Origin: Colwellia sp. MB3u-41
GTDB lineage: Bacteria; Pseudomonadota; Gammaproteobacteria; Enterobacterales; Alteromonadaceae
Assembly (NCBI RefSeq): GCF_014076845.1
Contig: NZ_JACGUT010000081.1
Coordinates: 1-64,000, forward strand
Length of the DNA: 64,000 bases
Direction of reading: 5' to 3'
Position 1 is the stretch's first letter. The number at the start of each line of letters is the position of its first letter. Below the pieces are notes generated by a model, which saw only the letters and a list, made by a program, of their open reading frames with translations, did no database searches and was not told the origin of the DNA. Positions 18,043-30,458 of the stretch are shown here, in pieces. Made by a program: the position numbers and the translations under genes.

Positions 18043-18945
18043 TTAATTATTCAATAAATTCGCTGGTGAAAACTGGTCAGTCAGTAATTTAGTATCTTCT
18101 GACCAGTCTTGCTCTATGCTTGTTGACGTCATTTGTTGGCTTACTTCTAATAAGTCGATATTGAAAGGTGTTAAACGACTTTGTAATTTTTTTGCTCGCT
18201 GATTTATTAATGCTAAGCTAGGTAATTGGCTTTTAGTGGCTAAAATAATGCGATTAGTGTTTTTATAGTTACGCACATTATAAAAATCGCCAAACACTTT
18301 TTTATACGTTGCTGACTCATGTGCATATAACTCACTCACTGAAAAAGTATTAGCACTTAATATCCCCTTCGGACTGAGTAGATCTTTAGTTTCCTGTAAA
18401 AACTCTTGTGTTAATAAATGTTCAGGTATGTAGTCACCGTTAAAGGCATCAAGAATTATCCAATCGTATTGTTGTTTTTTGATGAGTGCACGTTTGATAA
18501 AAATCCTTCCATCTTGAATAACAGAAGAAACATGTTGATTTTCGAAAAAGCCAAAGTGTTTTCGGGCGACCTTGACAACAGCAGGGTCTATTTCAACATT
18601 GATAATTTTACTGGTCGGATAGAGTTGCTGCAGGGTGTTTGACATAGTACCGCCACCCAAACCAATAATAAGAATGTTCTTGGGCTCTTCAATGAGTAGC
18701 AATCCAGAAAAAAGTAATTTGGTATAATTAAACACTAAACGGTGCGGGTCACTTTTATAAAAACAACTTTGATTGGTTTTACTTGTTTTAACATTAAATT
18801 TTAAACAACGTAAATCACCTTGATCATCAACCAAAATGTTCCGGTATAAAGAGCGTTCTTGATGAACCGTTTCAGCAAAAACATTCGTCGAAAAAACGGC
18901 AGATACCAGAGTAAGTATAACTATTGAACTGCATAATTTATTCAT
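18043..18945 (-). CDS. Spermidine-synthase-like protein with signal-like N-terminus
   Basis: This 300-residue protein has the spermidine synthase/methyltransferase Rossmann core: LIIGLGGGTMSNTL near 90-103, NVEIDPAVVKVARKHF near 117-132, QDGRIFI, and DWIILDAFNGDYIPEHL near 163-179. Its N-terminus (SIVILTLVSAVFSTNVFAE) looks like a signal peptide or a last membrane helix. The ATG at 18945 has an AGGTG site 6 bases before it and is preferred to the GTG at 18954. The gene overlaps the upstream membrane-protein gene by 8 bases. In relatives the two parts are one protein. The real substrate is uncertain. Confidence 0.82.
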   Translation of the reverse strand: MNKLCSSIVILTLVSAVFSTNVFAETVHQERSLYRNILVDDQGDLRCLKFNVKTSKTNQSCFYKSDPHRLVFNYTKLLFSGLLLIEEPKNILIIGLGGGTMSNTLQQLYPTSKIINVEIDPAVVKVARKHFGFFENQHVSSVIQDGRIFIKRALIKKQQYDWIILDAFNGDYIPEHLLTQEFLQETKDLLSPKGILSANTFSVSELYAHESATYKKVFGDFYNVRNYKNTNRIILATKSQLPSLALINQRAKKLQSRLTPFNIDLLEVSQQMTSTSIEQDWSEDTKLLTDQFSPANLLNN

Positions 18946-19594
18946 GAACAACACCTGCTGTATTAATGTGAAGTGGCTTGACTGATTTATTTAATAAAAT
19001 AGCGCAGATACCGAGTATCGCTAATACTGAACTAAACACCGTAATGATGTTGTTTACTTCAAAAAACAGCACAAAATAAAATGAAGTGATTATCGTACCC
19101 AATGCACTACCTAAGGTAGACACAAAGTAAAGTTTGCCCGCTGTTTGCCCACTACTATCTTTATCGGTAACTAATAAACGTACTGAATACGGAGATATCA
19201 TGCCCAAAATAATGGTGGGTATGAAAAATAATGCGCCACAGGCAAGCAAAGAGCCATAGCGAGAGTCATCAACATTGAGGAATATTATTTCCATAATGCC
19301 CGTTGACCAAAATGCAACGGGTAAAATGGTAATGCCAGCTAATACAAAAATTAAACCATATTTTTTTAAAGAAGCACTTTTTGTCGACAACTTACCGCCA
19401 GCAAGATAACCAAACGATAGGCTCAACATAAATACGGTAATTATACTGCCCCAAATATGAACACTACTGCCAAAAAAAGGCGCAAGAATTCTACCGCCTA
19501 AAAGTTCAATGCCCATAATGCAAAAGCCGCTACAAAAAGCAAGCAGATAAATAAATGGGTTTTGCCATGATGGTTGAGTTTGATGATCCGTCAT
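18938..19594 (-). CDS. Membrane half of a spermidine-synthase-like protein
   Basis: This 218-residue protein has about six to seven membrane helices and carries the motifs of the N-terminal membrane domain found fused to spermidine-synthase-like proteins: FCIMGIELLGGRILAPFFGSS, SLSFGYLAGGKLS and LGMISPYSVRLL. It ends just after the ATG of the next gene, which supplies the catalytic-like domain, so the two are likely translationally coupled subunits. The N-terminus is at the ATG at 19594. A transport or anchoring function is possible. Confidence 0.82.
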   Translation of the reverse strand: MTDHQTQPSWQNPFIYLLAFCSGFCIMGIELLGGRILAPFFGSSVHIWGSIITVFMLSLSFGYLAGGKLSTKSASLKKYGLIFVLAGITILPVAFWSTGIMEIIFLNVDDSRYGSLLACGALFFIPTIILGMISPYSVRLLVTDKDSSGQTAGKLYFVSTLGSALGTIITSFYFVLFFEVNNIITVFSSVLAILGICAILLNKSVKPLHINTAGVVHE

Positions 19595-19639
19595 TTATGT
19601 TGTCAGTAGTATGGTCTATTAAGTCACGCTATCTTAACG

Positions 19640-19677
19640 ACAAAAGGTGCAATATACCAAGTTAACGCACCTTTTGT
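19640..19677 (-). terminator. Hairpin terminator downstream of uvrA
   Basis: An 11-bp perfect inverted repeat (ACAAAAGGTGC and its complement) encloses a 16-base loop, about 11 bases beyond the uvrA stop on the minus strand. On that strand the second arm ends in CCTTTTGT, giving a modest U-tract. Confidence 0.8.
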
Positions 19678-19687
19678 TTGTTAAGAT

Positions 19688-22537
19688 TTATTTCCGTTTT
19701 TTAGCTGATTGCTTATCAAGCAAAGGCTTTAAAAATCTAGCCGTGTGCGATGTTTTATGTTTCGCAACGTCTTCAGGCGTACCCGACACCAGAATTTCGC
19801 CACCACCAGAACCACCTTCAGGCCCTAAATCAATAATCCAATCTGCTGTTTTTATTACGTCTAGGTTATGCTCTATCACTACAACGGTATTGCCATGGTC
19901 ACGTAAACGATGAATAACATGCATCAATTGTTTAATGTCGTGAAAATGCAAGCCGGTTGTTGGTTCATCAAGAATATAGAGGGTTTTACCGGTGTCACGC
20001 TTTGATAACTCTTTCGATAATTTAACACGTTGTGCTTCACCACCCGAAAGGGTAGTCGCCGATTGACCTAATTTAATATAACTTAAGCCAACATCCATTA
20101 GTGTTTGTAATTTACGGTTAATCGCGGGTATGGGCGCAAAAAACGTTAAAGCATCTTCAATGGTCATATCAAGCACTTCATGAATACTCTTGCCTTTATA
20201 CTTTACTTCTAAGGTTTCACGATTATAACGCTTTGATTTACAGGCATCACAAGGTACGTAAACGTCAGGTAAGAAATGCATTTCAACTTTGATTAAACCG
20301 TCACCTTGACAAGCTTCACAACGTCCCCCTTTTACGTTAAAACTAAAGCGGCCTGGCTTATAGCCCCTTGAACGTGACTCTTGCGTCGCAGCAAAAATCT
20401 CACGAATAGCGGTAAATATACCGGTATAGGTTGCAGGGTTTGAACGCGGTGTTCTGCCAATCGGGCTTTGGTCAATATCAATCACTTTATCAAGTAAATC
20501 TAAACCAATAATTTCTTTGTATGGTGCGGGTTCTTGTGTGGTTGCGCCATTTAATGCAATGTGAGCAAGTTTAAATAGGGTATCGTTAATTAAGGTCGAT
20601 TTTCCAGAACCCGAAACGCCGGTCACACAAGTCATTAAACCATTGGGAATGATTAAATCAACATTTTTTAAGTTATTACCTGTTGCTCCTTTAAGTTCAA
20701 CGACATTCTTTTTATCAAAGGGAACACGAACCTTCGGTATTTCAATGCCCTCTCTGCCTGAAAGGTATTGCCCGGTTAGCGAATTTTCACAGGCTAAAAT
20801 ATCATTTACATCGCCTTGTGCAATAATTTCACCGCCATGAACACCAGCCCCAGGGCCAATGTCAATGACATAATCGGCGGCACGAATGGCGTCTTCGTCA
20901 TGTTCAACCACAATCACGGTATTGCCTAAATCACGTAAGTGGATCAAGGTTTTTAACAAACGTTCGTTATCGCGTTGATGTAAGCCAATTGACGGTTCGT
21001 CTAGCACATACATAACACCGACTAAACCAGCACCTATTTGGCTTGCTAAACGAATACGTTGTGCTTCACCTCCTGATAAAGTGCCAGCAGCACGTGAGAG
21101 ATTAAGGTAATTTAAGCCAACGTTAACTAAAAAGCCTAAGCGTTCACACACTTCCTTAAGGATTTTTTCTGCAATTTGTGCTTTTTGGCCTGATAAATTT
21201 AAGTTTTCAAAAAAGGCTAGGGCATCAGAAATAGAAAGTTCAGCAATTGCAGTTAAGGGCGTATCAGCAATAAATACATTGCGCGCCTCAAGGCGTAAAC
21301 GACTGCCATTACAATCAGGACAATGCTGGCTATTCAAATATTTTGATAATTCGTCACGAACCGCATTTGACTCCGTTTCACGAAAACGGCGTTCCATATT
21401 ATTGATAATGCCTTCAAAAGGATGCTTGCGAACGATTACATCACCACGATCGTTCATGTATTTGAATTCAATCTCTTGTTTGCCACTACCGCGGAGAATA
21501 ACGTCTTGGTCGTTTTTGGATAATTTTTCAAAAGGTTTATCAAGGGCAAATTTATAATGGTCTGACAACGCTTGTAGCATTTGAAAATAGTAAAAGTTGC
21601 GCTTGTCCCAGCCACGTATTGCACCACCTGACAGACTCAGTTCAGGGTTGGTGATCACTCGAGCAGCGTCAAAGAACTGTTGATTACCTAATCCATCACA
21701 CGTTTTACAAGCGCCAGCAGGGTTATTAAATGAAAACAGCCGTGGTTCGAGTTCTTGCATGCTATAGCCACACTTTGAACAAGCAAAGTTGGCTGAAAAA
21801 ATCAATTCTTCACGATCAGGTTCGTCCATAAAGGCAATTTTAGCGGTACCAGCGGTTAAATTTAATGCAGTTTCAAACGACTCAGACAAGCGAAGTTGAA
21901 TATCGTCACGTACTTTTAATCGGTCAACGACCACTTCAATAGTATGTTTTTTATGAAGCTCTAGCGTTGGAGGATCTGATAAGTCACAAACCTCGCCATC
22001 GATTCTCGCGCGAATGTAACCTTGTGCTGCAAGATTATCGAGCAACTTTACATGCTCACCTTTTCGGCCCTGCAATACGGGGGCAAGCACCATAACTTTG
22101 GTGCCTTCTTCAAGCGACAAAACCTTATCCACCATTTGTGAATTTGTCTGTGCAGCTAAAGGCTGGTGGTGGGTCGGACAACGTGGTTCGCCAACACGAG
22201 CATAAAGTAATCGAAGGTAATCGTAAATTTCGGTGATAGTACCGACCGTCGAGCGAGGATTATGTGACGTTGACTTTTGTTCAATTGAAATAGCTGGCGA
22301 TAACCCTTCTATATGGTCAACGTCAGGCTTTTCCATGAGTGACAAAAATTGACGAGCGTAAGCAGAAAGTGACTCTACATAGCGTCTTTGTCCTTCGGCA
22401 TATAAGGTATCAAAAGCGAGTGATGATTTACCTGAGCCCGAAAGACCCGTAATAACGACTAACTTTTCTCTAGGAATATCCAAACTGATGTTTTTAAGGT
22501 TATGCGTTCTAGCGCCACGTACTTCAATATTTTTCAT
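19688..22537 (-). CDS. uvrA: UvrABC excision nuclease subunit A
   Basis: This 949-residue protein is UvrA, the damage-sensing ATPase of nucleotide excision repair. It begins with the family-typical [17 protein letters not shown], has two ABC modules with Walker A motifs GLSGSGKSS and GVSGSGKST, signature [12 protein letters not shown] and [12 protein letters not shown], and two zinc-binding regions (CSKCGYSM...CKTCDGLG and CEACQGDG...[10 protein letters not shown]). I place the start at ATG 22537, because the extra 36 residues encoded upstream do not belong to the family. I did not find a LexA box in the gap to the divergent transporter gene. Confidence 0.98.
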   Translation of the reverse strand: MKNIEVRGARTHNLKNISLDIPREKLVVITGLSGSGKSSLAFDTLYAEGQRRYVESLSAYARQFLSLMEKPDVDHIEGLSPAISIEQKSTSHNPRSTVGTITEIYDYLRLLYARVGEPRCPTHHQPLAAQTNSQMVDKVLSLEEGTKVMVLAPVLQGRKGEHVKLLDNLAAQGYIRARIDGEVCDLSDPPTLELHKKHTIEVVVDRLKVRDDIQLRLSESFETALNLTAGTAKIAFMDEPDREELIFSANFACSKCGYSMQELEPRLFSFNNPAGACKTCDGLGNQQFFDAARVITNPELSLSGGAIRGWDKRNFYYFQMLQALSDHYKFALDKPFEKLSKNDQDVILRGSGKQEIEFKYMNDRGDVIVRKHPFEGIINNMERRFRETESNAVRDELSKYLNSQHCPDCNGSRLRLEARNVFIADTPLTAIAELSISDALAFFENLNLSGQKAQIAEKILKEVCERLGFLVNVGLNYLNLSRAAGTLSGGEAQRIRLASQIGAGLVGVMYVLDEPSIGLHQRDNERLLKTLIHLRDLGNTVIVVEHDEDAIRAADYVIDIGPGAGVHGGEIIAQGDVNDILACENSLTGQYLSGREGIEIPKVRVPFDKKNVVELKGATGNNLKNVDLIIPNGLMTCVTGVSGSGKSTLINDTLFKLAHIALNGATTQEPAPYKEIIGLDLLDKVIDIDQSPIGRTPRSNPATYTGIFTAIREIFAATQESRSRGYKPGRFSFNVKGGRCEACQGDGLIKVEMHFLPDVYVPCDACKSKRYNRETLEVKYKGKSIHEVLDMTIEDALTFFAPIPAINRKLQTLMDVGLSYIKLGQSATTLSGGEAQRVKLSKELSKRDTGKTLYILDEPTTGLHFHDIKQLMHVIHRLRDHGNTVVVIEHNLDVIKTADWIIDLGPEGGSGGGEILVSGTPEDVAKHKTSHTARFLKPLLDKQSAKKRK

Positions 22538-22740
22538 AAATATCCACGTTAATAAGTTTCTCCGAATTTGAACAAACTCAATAGATTCGCTATCGCTATT
22601 CCACATAAAGTTTGAACCAGGCATTATTGCATAATTATTTGGCAATAATCAGTAATAATCTCTGTTTTTGTTCAGGACTTTGTCGTGCTATTATAGTGCG
22701 AATTTTTGCTTTTTTATGACACGTTAGATAGAGACCCTCC

Positions 22741-24105
22741 ATGAGTACGACAGGTTTAAACAGTATTGAAAAGAAAGCCGCATTTTCTTTAGCCGCCGTT
22801 TTTGGCTTACGTATGCTTGGCCTTTTTATGATCTTGCCCGTGTTTGCTATTTACGGCGAACAACTGATTGGCTTTAGTCCTATTTGGATTGGCTTAGCCA
22901 TTGGAGCCTACGGGCTAACTCAGGCCATGCTACAAATTCCTATGGGTATTTTGTCAGATAAATATGGCAGAAAACCCATCATTTTATTTGGCCTAGTGAT
23001 TTTCTTTTTAGGCAGTGTTGTTGCTGCGATGTCTGACACCATTTATGGCGTGGTGTTTGGTCGAGCCTTGCAAGGCACTGGTGCTATTGCAAGCGCCGTA
23101 CTGGCGTTAGCTGCTGATTTGAGCCGAGAAGAGCAACGGCCAAAAGTTATGGCGACTATTGGTATGTTTATCGGACTGTCGTTTACTTTAGCGATGGTTT
23201 TTGGGCCTATTGTTGCAGAAGCGTTTGGCCTGAGTGGTTTATTCTGGTTTACAGCCGTACTCACTATTTTAGCCATGGTAATGATTCAATTCATGGTACC
23301 CAACTCAGTTAATAAGGCACCTAAAGGCGACAGTGTCGCTTTACCTGAGCAGCTAAGTAAACTAATGCGTCATCCTGAATTATCACGTTTAAATTGGGGC
23401 GTGTTTATTCTTCATATGGCGTTAACGGCCTGTTTTATAACCTTGCCTAAACAGTTTGTTGCCAGTGGCTTAGCACTTGAGCAACATTGGCAATTATATT
23501 TACCCGCTTTACTCGGCTCTTTTGTTTTGATGGTACCTTTTATGATCATGGCGATTAAAAAACAAAAAGAAAAACAGGTGTTTTCCGCCGCTATTTTATT
23601 ATTGGCGGCATCGCTACTCTTACTCTGGTACTTACCGCTTGGCTTCTGGACGTTAGTGTTGTTGGTGGTGATGTTTTTTACTGCCTTCAATTATTTAGAA
23701 GCAACCATGCCATCTATTCTGTCACGCATTGCTCCTGCTGGTGTAAAAGGTAGCGTCATGGGTATTTATTCGAGTAGCCAATTTTTAGGTGCTTTTACCG
23801 GTGGCATTATTGGCGGCATTATTGCGAGTCAATTTGGCGAACAAGCCATATTTTTAGTGATGTCATTCATTACTTTATTATGGTTTTTTGCCGCAATGAG
23901 CATGAAACCGCTTAAAAAATCAAAAAGTTATACTTTTACCACCAGTATTAATTGCAAAGAAAAAGCAAATCAAGTGGCTGAAAAATTAATTGAATTACCT
24001 GGTGTTATTGAAGCTATATTGGTTCAAGAAGAGTCGGTTGTTTACCTGAAAGTTAACGACAAAGTGGTTAACTTAGCTGACATTAAAGCAGCGTTGAATC
24101 CCTAG
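22741..24105 (+). CDS. yajR: YajR-type MFS transporter with C-terminal YAM domain
   Basis: This 454-residue protein is a 12-helix major facilitator. It shows the motif A-type loop DKYGRKPIILFG between helices 2 and 3 and FGRALQGTGAIASAVLALAADL in helix 4 (motif B region). After the last helix it has a soluble ferredoxin-like domain (about 390-454, TSINCKEKANQVAEKLIELP) matching the YAM domain of YajR. Family members act as proton-driven drug or small-molecule exporters; the native substrate is unknown. It lies divergent to uvrA, a common neighbour in this group. Confidence 0.9.
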   Translation: MSTTGLNSIEKKAAFSLAAVFGLRMLGLFMILPVFAIYGEQLIGFSPIWIGLAIGAYGLTQAMLQIPMGILSDKYGRKPIILFGLVIFFLGSVVAAMSDTIYGVVFGRALQGTGAIASAVLALAADLSREEQRPKVMATIGMFIGLSFTLAMVFGPIVAEAFGLSGLFWFTAVLTILAMVMIQFMVPNSVNKAPKGDSVALPEQLSKLMRHPELSRLNWGVFILHMALTACFITLPKQFVASGLALEQHWQLYLPALLGSFVLMVPFMIMAIKKQKEKQVFSAAILLLAASLLLLWYLPLGFWTLVLLVVMFFTAFNYLEATMPSILSRIAPAGVKGSVMGIYSSSQFLGAFTGGIIGGIIASQFGEQAIFLVMSFITLLWFFAAMSMKPLKKSKSYTFTTSINCKEKANQVAEKLIELPGVIEAILVQEESVVYLKVNDKVVNLADIKAALNP

Positions 24106-24118
24106 GGTTATCGGTTAC

Positions 24119-24150
24119 TCTAAGTACCAGCATAGATGCAGGTACTTAGA
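24119..24150. terminator. Inverted repeat between convergent genes
   Basis: TCTAAGTACC and its exact complement (10 bp) are separated by 12 bases, sitting between the convergent yajR and GreA-like genes. It can form a hairpin in either transcript but lacks a T-run, so a bidirectional terminator is likely but not certain. Confidence 0.6.
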
Positions 24151-24257
24151 TATTGAGAGTTTAGCTAGAAAAAAGAAGTCTTTATTTCACTGGCTCCTAA
24201 GCTAGAGAGAAACGTAGGTTAATATATAGTCTTAAAGTTATCTTTCATCAGTTTGCC

Positions 24258-24740
24258 CTAATAAATAGTCATTATTTCGTGATAATGTTTGTTCGCATTA
24301 ATCATTAACTCGACATCATCATCAATGAATTTCCCCATTAATGCCTTTGCCATCGGTGAGCTTGGTGTGATCACCGTATAGTGTTTTTTATCTATTACAC
24401 CTTTAAAACCACCGGCAGCCGGCGCAATAAAGAACCATTTCTTACCATCATTATCTTGTGACACCGCCACCATTGCCCCTAATGATATCGACATTTCTTT
24501 GTGAAAGTCTCGCACCACTAATTGTTCTATCGCTTGTTTCGCTCGTTGAATATCAGCTACCCGACGTGATTGCCCCTCAGCTAAATAACTTGCTTCAATA
24601 GCAAGTGTATCGTATTGAGTTTCAGCGATAGACTGATCATCAGTGGCGGCAAGGTGAGCATTGTTTGCGGCTGTTTTTATAGCGGATAATTCATGTGATA
24701 AGTGGGTAAGAATATCGCTAATAATTTTCTGTTTATTCAT
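24258..24740 (-). CDS. GreA/GreB-family domain protein
   Basis: This 160-residue protein has an N-terminal helical part that could form a coiled coil (residues 1-75, ending RRVADIQRAKQAIEQL) and a C-terminal GreA/GreB-type beta domain with VITPSSPMAKALMGKFIDDDVEL. In true Gre factors the coiled coil enters the RNA polymerase secondary channel. Its N-terminal part resembles the short Gre-like proteins of marine gammaproteobacteria rather than E. coli GreA. I prefer ATG 24740 (MNKQK) to ATG 24752, by family resemblance; neither has a strong ribosome-binding site. Confidence 0.75.
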   Translation of the reverse strand: MNKQKIISDILTHLSHELSAIKTAANNAHLAATDDQSIAETQYDTLAIEASYLAEGQSRRVADIQRAKQAIEQLVVRDFHKEMSISLGAMVAVSQDNDGKKWFFIAPAAGGFKGVIDKKHYTVITPSSPMAKALMGKFIDDDVELMINANKHYHEIMTIY

Positions 24741-24788
24741 AACGCTTAGCATACTGACTTGAATTTTTTAGTAAATACATTTCTAATC

Positions 24789-24800
24789 TGACAGCTGTCA
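24789..24800. promoter_or_regulatory. 12-bp palindrome upstream of fadH
   Basis: TGACAGCTGTCA is a perfect palindrome in the gap between the GreA-like gene and fadH, about 93 bases before the fadH start. Its regulator is unknown. Confidence 0.35.
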
Positions 24801-24849
24801 AAATAGTACTTGAATTTATCACTATAAACGTCTACTTTATAATGATAAT

Positions 24850-24866
24850 AACTGGTTTGACCATCA
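24850..24866. promoter_or_regulatory. Candidate FadR-type operator upstream of fadH
   Basis: AACTGGTTTGACCATCA contains the ACTGGT and GACC half-site elements of the FadR operator with the same spacing, and TGGT/ACCA form a dyad. It ends 26 bases before the fadH ATG. Control of fadH by a fatty-acid-responsive repressor is expected, so context supports it. Confidence 0.45.
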
Positions 24867-24886
24867 AAACAATCCTGATAAAGTGA

Positions 24887-26959
<2,073 letters not shown>

Positions 26960-27084
26960 CGTTACGTTTTAGCTCACTTGTTCATTATATAAATAATAAC
27001 TTGAAAGAAAACCACTCTATTTATGGTCAACTGTTATGCTTAAATACATCCGCATAACGTTGGCCTATAAAAATAAGAGTAATT

Positions 27085-29037
27085 ATGTCTTCATTTCTGA
27101 AACCCGCAATATCACTTTCTAATGCTTTACGTTTTAAAGCCAAATTCATCCTTCTAGCGAGTATGTTTTTCATTCCTGTTTTTTTTGGCTCATGGTGGAT
27201 AGTTCAAGAGCAAAGTGGCTTAATCACCCAGCATCAAGAACAGTTGCTGGGATTAACCCAAGTACAGCAAGCAGTAAAACTTGAGCAAGCTATTGCTCAT
27301 AGTAGGCTTCAAGCAGACCAACGTAGTTCTATTACCAACAAAATTTCACAATTAACTTTACCGCCAGATATTTCAGCCTCTGCATTATTGAAAACGTGGC
27401 AGGGTTTACTTGACGGTGAAAATTCAATTCAAACCGCAGCTTACCAAGTTGTTTATGAACAAAGCTTATCAATACGTGAACGCCTTGCTGCACTCAGTGG
27501 CTTAACCCGAGAAAACGATGCCATCGCCTTTTATCTGGCAGAGGCAAGTAGTCAACGAATTCCCGCTTTATTAGAATACTTAAAGCGCATTGAATCGGTC
27601 AGTGCACAAATTATTGGTAATGGTTTTGACGCTGAAAATTACACCTTAGTTGTCGCGCTTGATAAACGTCTCGATGAATTACAAGTACAACTTGATAAAA
27701 CGACCCTACAGCTTAAGCGCGTTGCAGATAATGAATTGTCTTTGTATTTACCTGAACACAAAAATTTTAATCAGCAACTTGATGAATATCAGCAAATACT
27801 GCATCAACAAATGATCGACCCTGATAATATTTCGTTAAATCAAAAGCAAGCAACTGAATTTGCTCATACGGTTTATCAATTAATAGAAAGCTTACTCAAA
27901 ATAAGTGACCGCTTATTGTTAACAAGAATTGACACACTGACACACAAGAGTGAACAAACGTTGTGGATCTTAGCCATCGTGTTGATGGTGGTTATTTTGG
28001 TGATCAGTTATTTACTGATGGGGATTTATCATTCGTTAATCCATAGTGTTAGTGCCATTAATAAGGCTGCGGAAAACTTAGGCAAAGGAAACTTTTCTCA
28101 ACAGTTATTGGTTAACGCTTCTGATGAGCTTGGCGACATCGGCAAAAACTTTAGCCAAATGCAACAAAAGATACATCACTTATTGGCTATGTTTAGTGGA
28201 GATATCAGTAAATTACGTGCTTCGGCAAACAATATTCATCAACTTACTGACCATATGAAGCAGAGTATTGCGCAACAGCAGAACAATACACACAACGTTG
28301 TTCAGTCAATTAATGAAATCAGCGGTTCTGTTCAGGTGATCTGTGATAATACAACAGCAACGCTGCAACTAACCGAACAAACCAGTGCACATGCTAATCA
28401 AGGCCGTAGTATTATCAGTGACACCGCACAAGCCATTAATAACATTTCAGAAGATGTACATACTTCTGCAGGTATTATTGATGAATTAGCGGGCTACAGT
28501 AATGATATTGGTCAATTTGTTAATGTTATAAAAGAAATAGCCGATCAAACTAACTTACTTGCATTAAATGCTGCTATTGAAGCGGCACGTGCAGGTGAGC
28601 AAGGGCGTGGTTTTGCTGTTGTTGCCGATGAAGTAAGAACATTAGCAAGTCGTACCCAAGATTCTACAGCTGAAATTCAACGTATTATTGAATTATTACA
28701 ATCAGGAACCAGTAAGTCTGTGCAAGCGATGCATCAAGGTGTTGCTATGGCTCAACAAGGCGTTGAAAAAACGTTACTTGTAAAAACGACCTTTACAGAA
28801 GTGACTGACAATGTTGATGAAATTGTTGGAGCAACTTTGCAAATATCGACAGCGGTTAATCAACAAGGTGTTATGGTTAAGGAAATGGCAAAAAATACAG
28901 AAAGTATTGCCCAAGATGCAGACCAGGTTATGCAGTCAGCAAAAGATGCTGCAAGTGCAGGCGAGCAATTATTAGCACTGGCTGACCACCTTTCGCAGCA
29001 ATTGTCACAATTTAAACTTGATGACCTATCGAAATAA
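27085..29037 (+). CDS. Methyl-accepting chemotaxis protein
   Basis: This 650-residue protein is a transmembrane chemoreceptor: helix 1 at about 22-42, a long periplasmic helical domain of about 250 residues, helix 2 at about 292-312, a HAMP domain, and a cytoplasmic signalling domain. The hairpin tip is [20 protein letters not shown] followed by [20 protein letters not shown], which interacts with CheA and CheW. The periplasmic region is rich in Gln/Leu helices without a recognisable PAS or Cache fold, so the ligand is unknown. No C-terminal CheR-tethering pentapeptide is present. Confidence 0.95.
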   Translation: MSSFLKPAISLSNALRFKAKFILLASMFFIPVFFGSWWIVQEQSGLITQHQEQLLGLTQVQQAVKLEQAIAHSRLQADQRSSITNKISQLTLPPDISASALLKTWQGLLDGENSIQTAAYQVVYEQSLSIRERLAALSGLTRENDAIAFYLAEASSQRIPALLEYLKRIESVSAQIIGNGFDAENYTLVVALDKRLDELQVQLDKTTLQLKRVADNELSLYLPEHKNFNQQLDEYQQILHQQMIDPDNISLNQKQATEFAHTVYQLIESLLKISDRLLLTRIDTLTHKSEQTLWILAIVLMVVILVISYLLMGIYHSLIHSVSAINKAAENLGKGNFSQQLLVNASDELGDIGKNFSQMQQKIHHLLAMFSGDISKLRASANNIHQLTDHMKQSIAQQQNNTHNVVQSINEISGSVQVICDNTTATLQLTEQTSAHANQGRSIISDTAQAINNISEDVHTSAGIIDELAGYSNDIGQFVNVIKEIADQTNLLALNAAIEAARAGEQGRGFAVVADEVRTLASRTQDSTAEIQRIIELLQSGTSKSVQAMHQGVAMAQQGVEKTLLVKTTFTEVTDNVDEIVGATLQISTAVNQQGVMVKEMAKNTESIAQDADQVMQSAKDAASAGEQLLALADHLSQQLSQFKLDDLSK

Positions 29038-29111
29038 AGTGACTGTTTGAACAAATAAGGTATTATTGCCCGTTAAATTAATGTATTCATAAATTAAGTG
29101 GATTTTCCTGA

Positions 29112-30440
29112 ATGAATAAAGTGTTAGCGGGTATTCCTCTTTTAGCTGAAAATATTACTGTGTTATCAAGTGCAAAAGAATATGCAAGTGCCTTGATTAG
29201 ATTAATCGAAAACGCTGAATCACGTATTTATATAACGGCGTTATATTTACAAAACGATGATGCGGGCCAGCAAGTTTTAAATGCCTTGCACCAAGCTAAG
29301 CAAATTAATCCTAAATTAGATATTAAAGTGTTCGTTGACTTTCATCGCGCACAACGGGGGTTAATTGGTGATACATCTGGGCAAGGTAATCGAGACTTTT
29401 ACCTTGAATTGGCTGCACAATATAGTGAGAGTATTGCTATTTACGGTGTCCCCGTTAAACGCAAAGAGTTGATGGGTGTTTGGCACTTCAAAGGTATGGT
29501 TTTCGATAACACTTTACTTTATACCGGTGCGAGTATTAATGATATTTACTTACACCAAGATGAAAAATATCGTTTAGACCGTTATTATCAAATTCAGTCT
29601 CCAGCGTTGTGTGAAAGCTTTTGTCACTTCCTTCAACAAACCTTCGTTAAAAGTGAATTAGCGCCACAATTAAATGTTGATGTTTTACCGAATAAACTTC
29701 AAATAAAGAATATAATATCGAAGCTAAAAGTTGCATTAAAAACCGTACGTTTTAATTATTATGCTCAGCAACCACAATATTCAGCAGAAGAACTATCGGT
29801 AATACCACTGATTGGCTTTGGTCGTAGAAAGAACCAACTAAATCAAAAGATTCGCGAAACTATTCGCTTGGCTAATCAACGTTTAGTACTTTTTACTCCT
29901 TACTTTAATTTACCTAAGCCGGTAATGCGTGATATACGTTCAGCATTAAAGCGTGGTGTCGAAGTTACTATTATTATTGGCGATAAAAAGGCCAATGATT
30001 TCTTTATTGCTGACCAAGAAAAGTTTTCCATGATAGGTATTATTCCCTATATTTATGAAACACTATTAAAGACATTTCTCAAAAGACAGCAAAAATACAT
30101 TGATAACAACAAGCTGAAAGTTCGCTTATGGCAGCATGAAAGTAATAGCTTTCATTTAAAAGGTATTGTTGCTGATGACCGCTGGCATATATTAACAGGC
30201 AATAATTTAAATCCTCGAGCTTGGGGATTAGATTTAGAAAATGGTTTATTAATTGACGATGTACATCAAAAGTTACTACCAACGTTTACTCAAGAATTAA
30301 CCGTAATTAATCAACACACGCAATTAATTACCAGTTATTTAGCGCTTGAATCACAAGATCAGTATCCTGACAAACCTAAAAAATTATTGAAAAAGTTAAG
30401 AATGGCGCAAATAGATCGTTTGTTGAAACTCTTTTTATAA
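29112..30440 (+). CDS. pssA: CDP-diacylglycerol-serine O-phosphatidyltransferase, PLD type
   Basis: This 442-residue protein belongs to the phospholipase D-like phosphatidylserine synthases (E. coli PssA is about 450 residues). Two HKD motifs are present: HFKGMVFD followed by YTGASIND near residue 125, and HLKGIVAD followed by TGNNLNPRAWGLDLENG near 350. It transfers the phosphatidyl group from CDP-diacylglycerol to serine at the inner membrane, the first committed step to phosphatidylethanolamine. The gene ends only 18 bases from the convergent oxygenase gene. Confidence 0.95.
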   Translation: MNKVLAGIPLLAENITVLSSAKEYASALIRLIENAESRIYITALYLQNDDAGQQVLNALHQAKQINPKLDIKVFVDFHRAQRGLIGDTSGQGNRDFYLELAAQYSESIAIYGVPVKRKELMGVWHFKGMVFDNTLLYTGASINDIYLHQDEKYRLDRYYQIQSPALCESFCHFLQQTFVKSELAPQLNVDVLPNKLQIKNIISKLKVALKTVRFNYYAQQPQYSAEELSVIPLIGFGRRKNQLNQKIRETIRLANQRLVLFTPYFNLPKPVMRDIRSALKRGVEVTIIIGDKKANDFFIADQEKFSMIGIIPYIYETLLKTFLKRQQKYIDNNKLKVRLWQHESNSFHLKGIVADDRWHILTGNNLNPRAWGLDLENGLLIDDVHQKLLPTFTQELTVINQHTQLITSYLALESQDQYPDKPKKLLKKLRMAQIDRLLKLFL

Positions 30441-30458
30441 ATTAACAGGCAACACTTG

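Noticed and set aside
22538-22740. LexA (SOS) box upstream of uvrA
   Set aside because: CTGT occurs near 22662 but no ACAG follows at the required 8-base spacing, so I could not support an SOS box.
24838-24858. Fur-like sequence ATAATGATAAT upstream of fadH
   Set aside because: Only the left half matches; the right half departs from the consensus, and fadH has no expected link with iron. The FadR-like site overlaps it and is more plausible.
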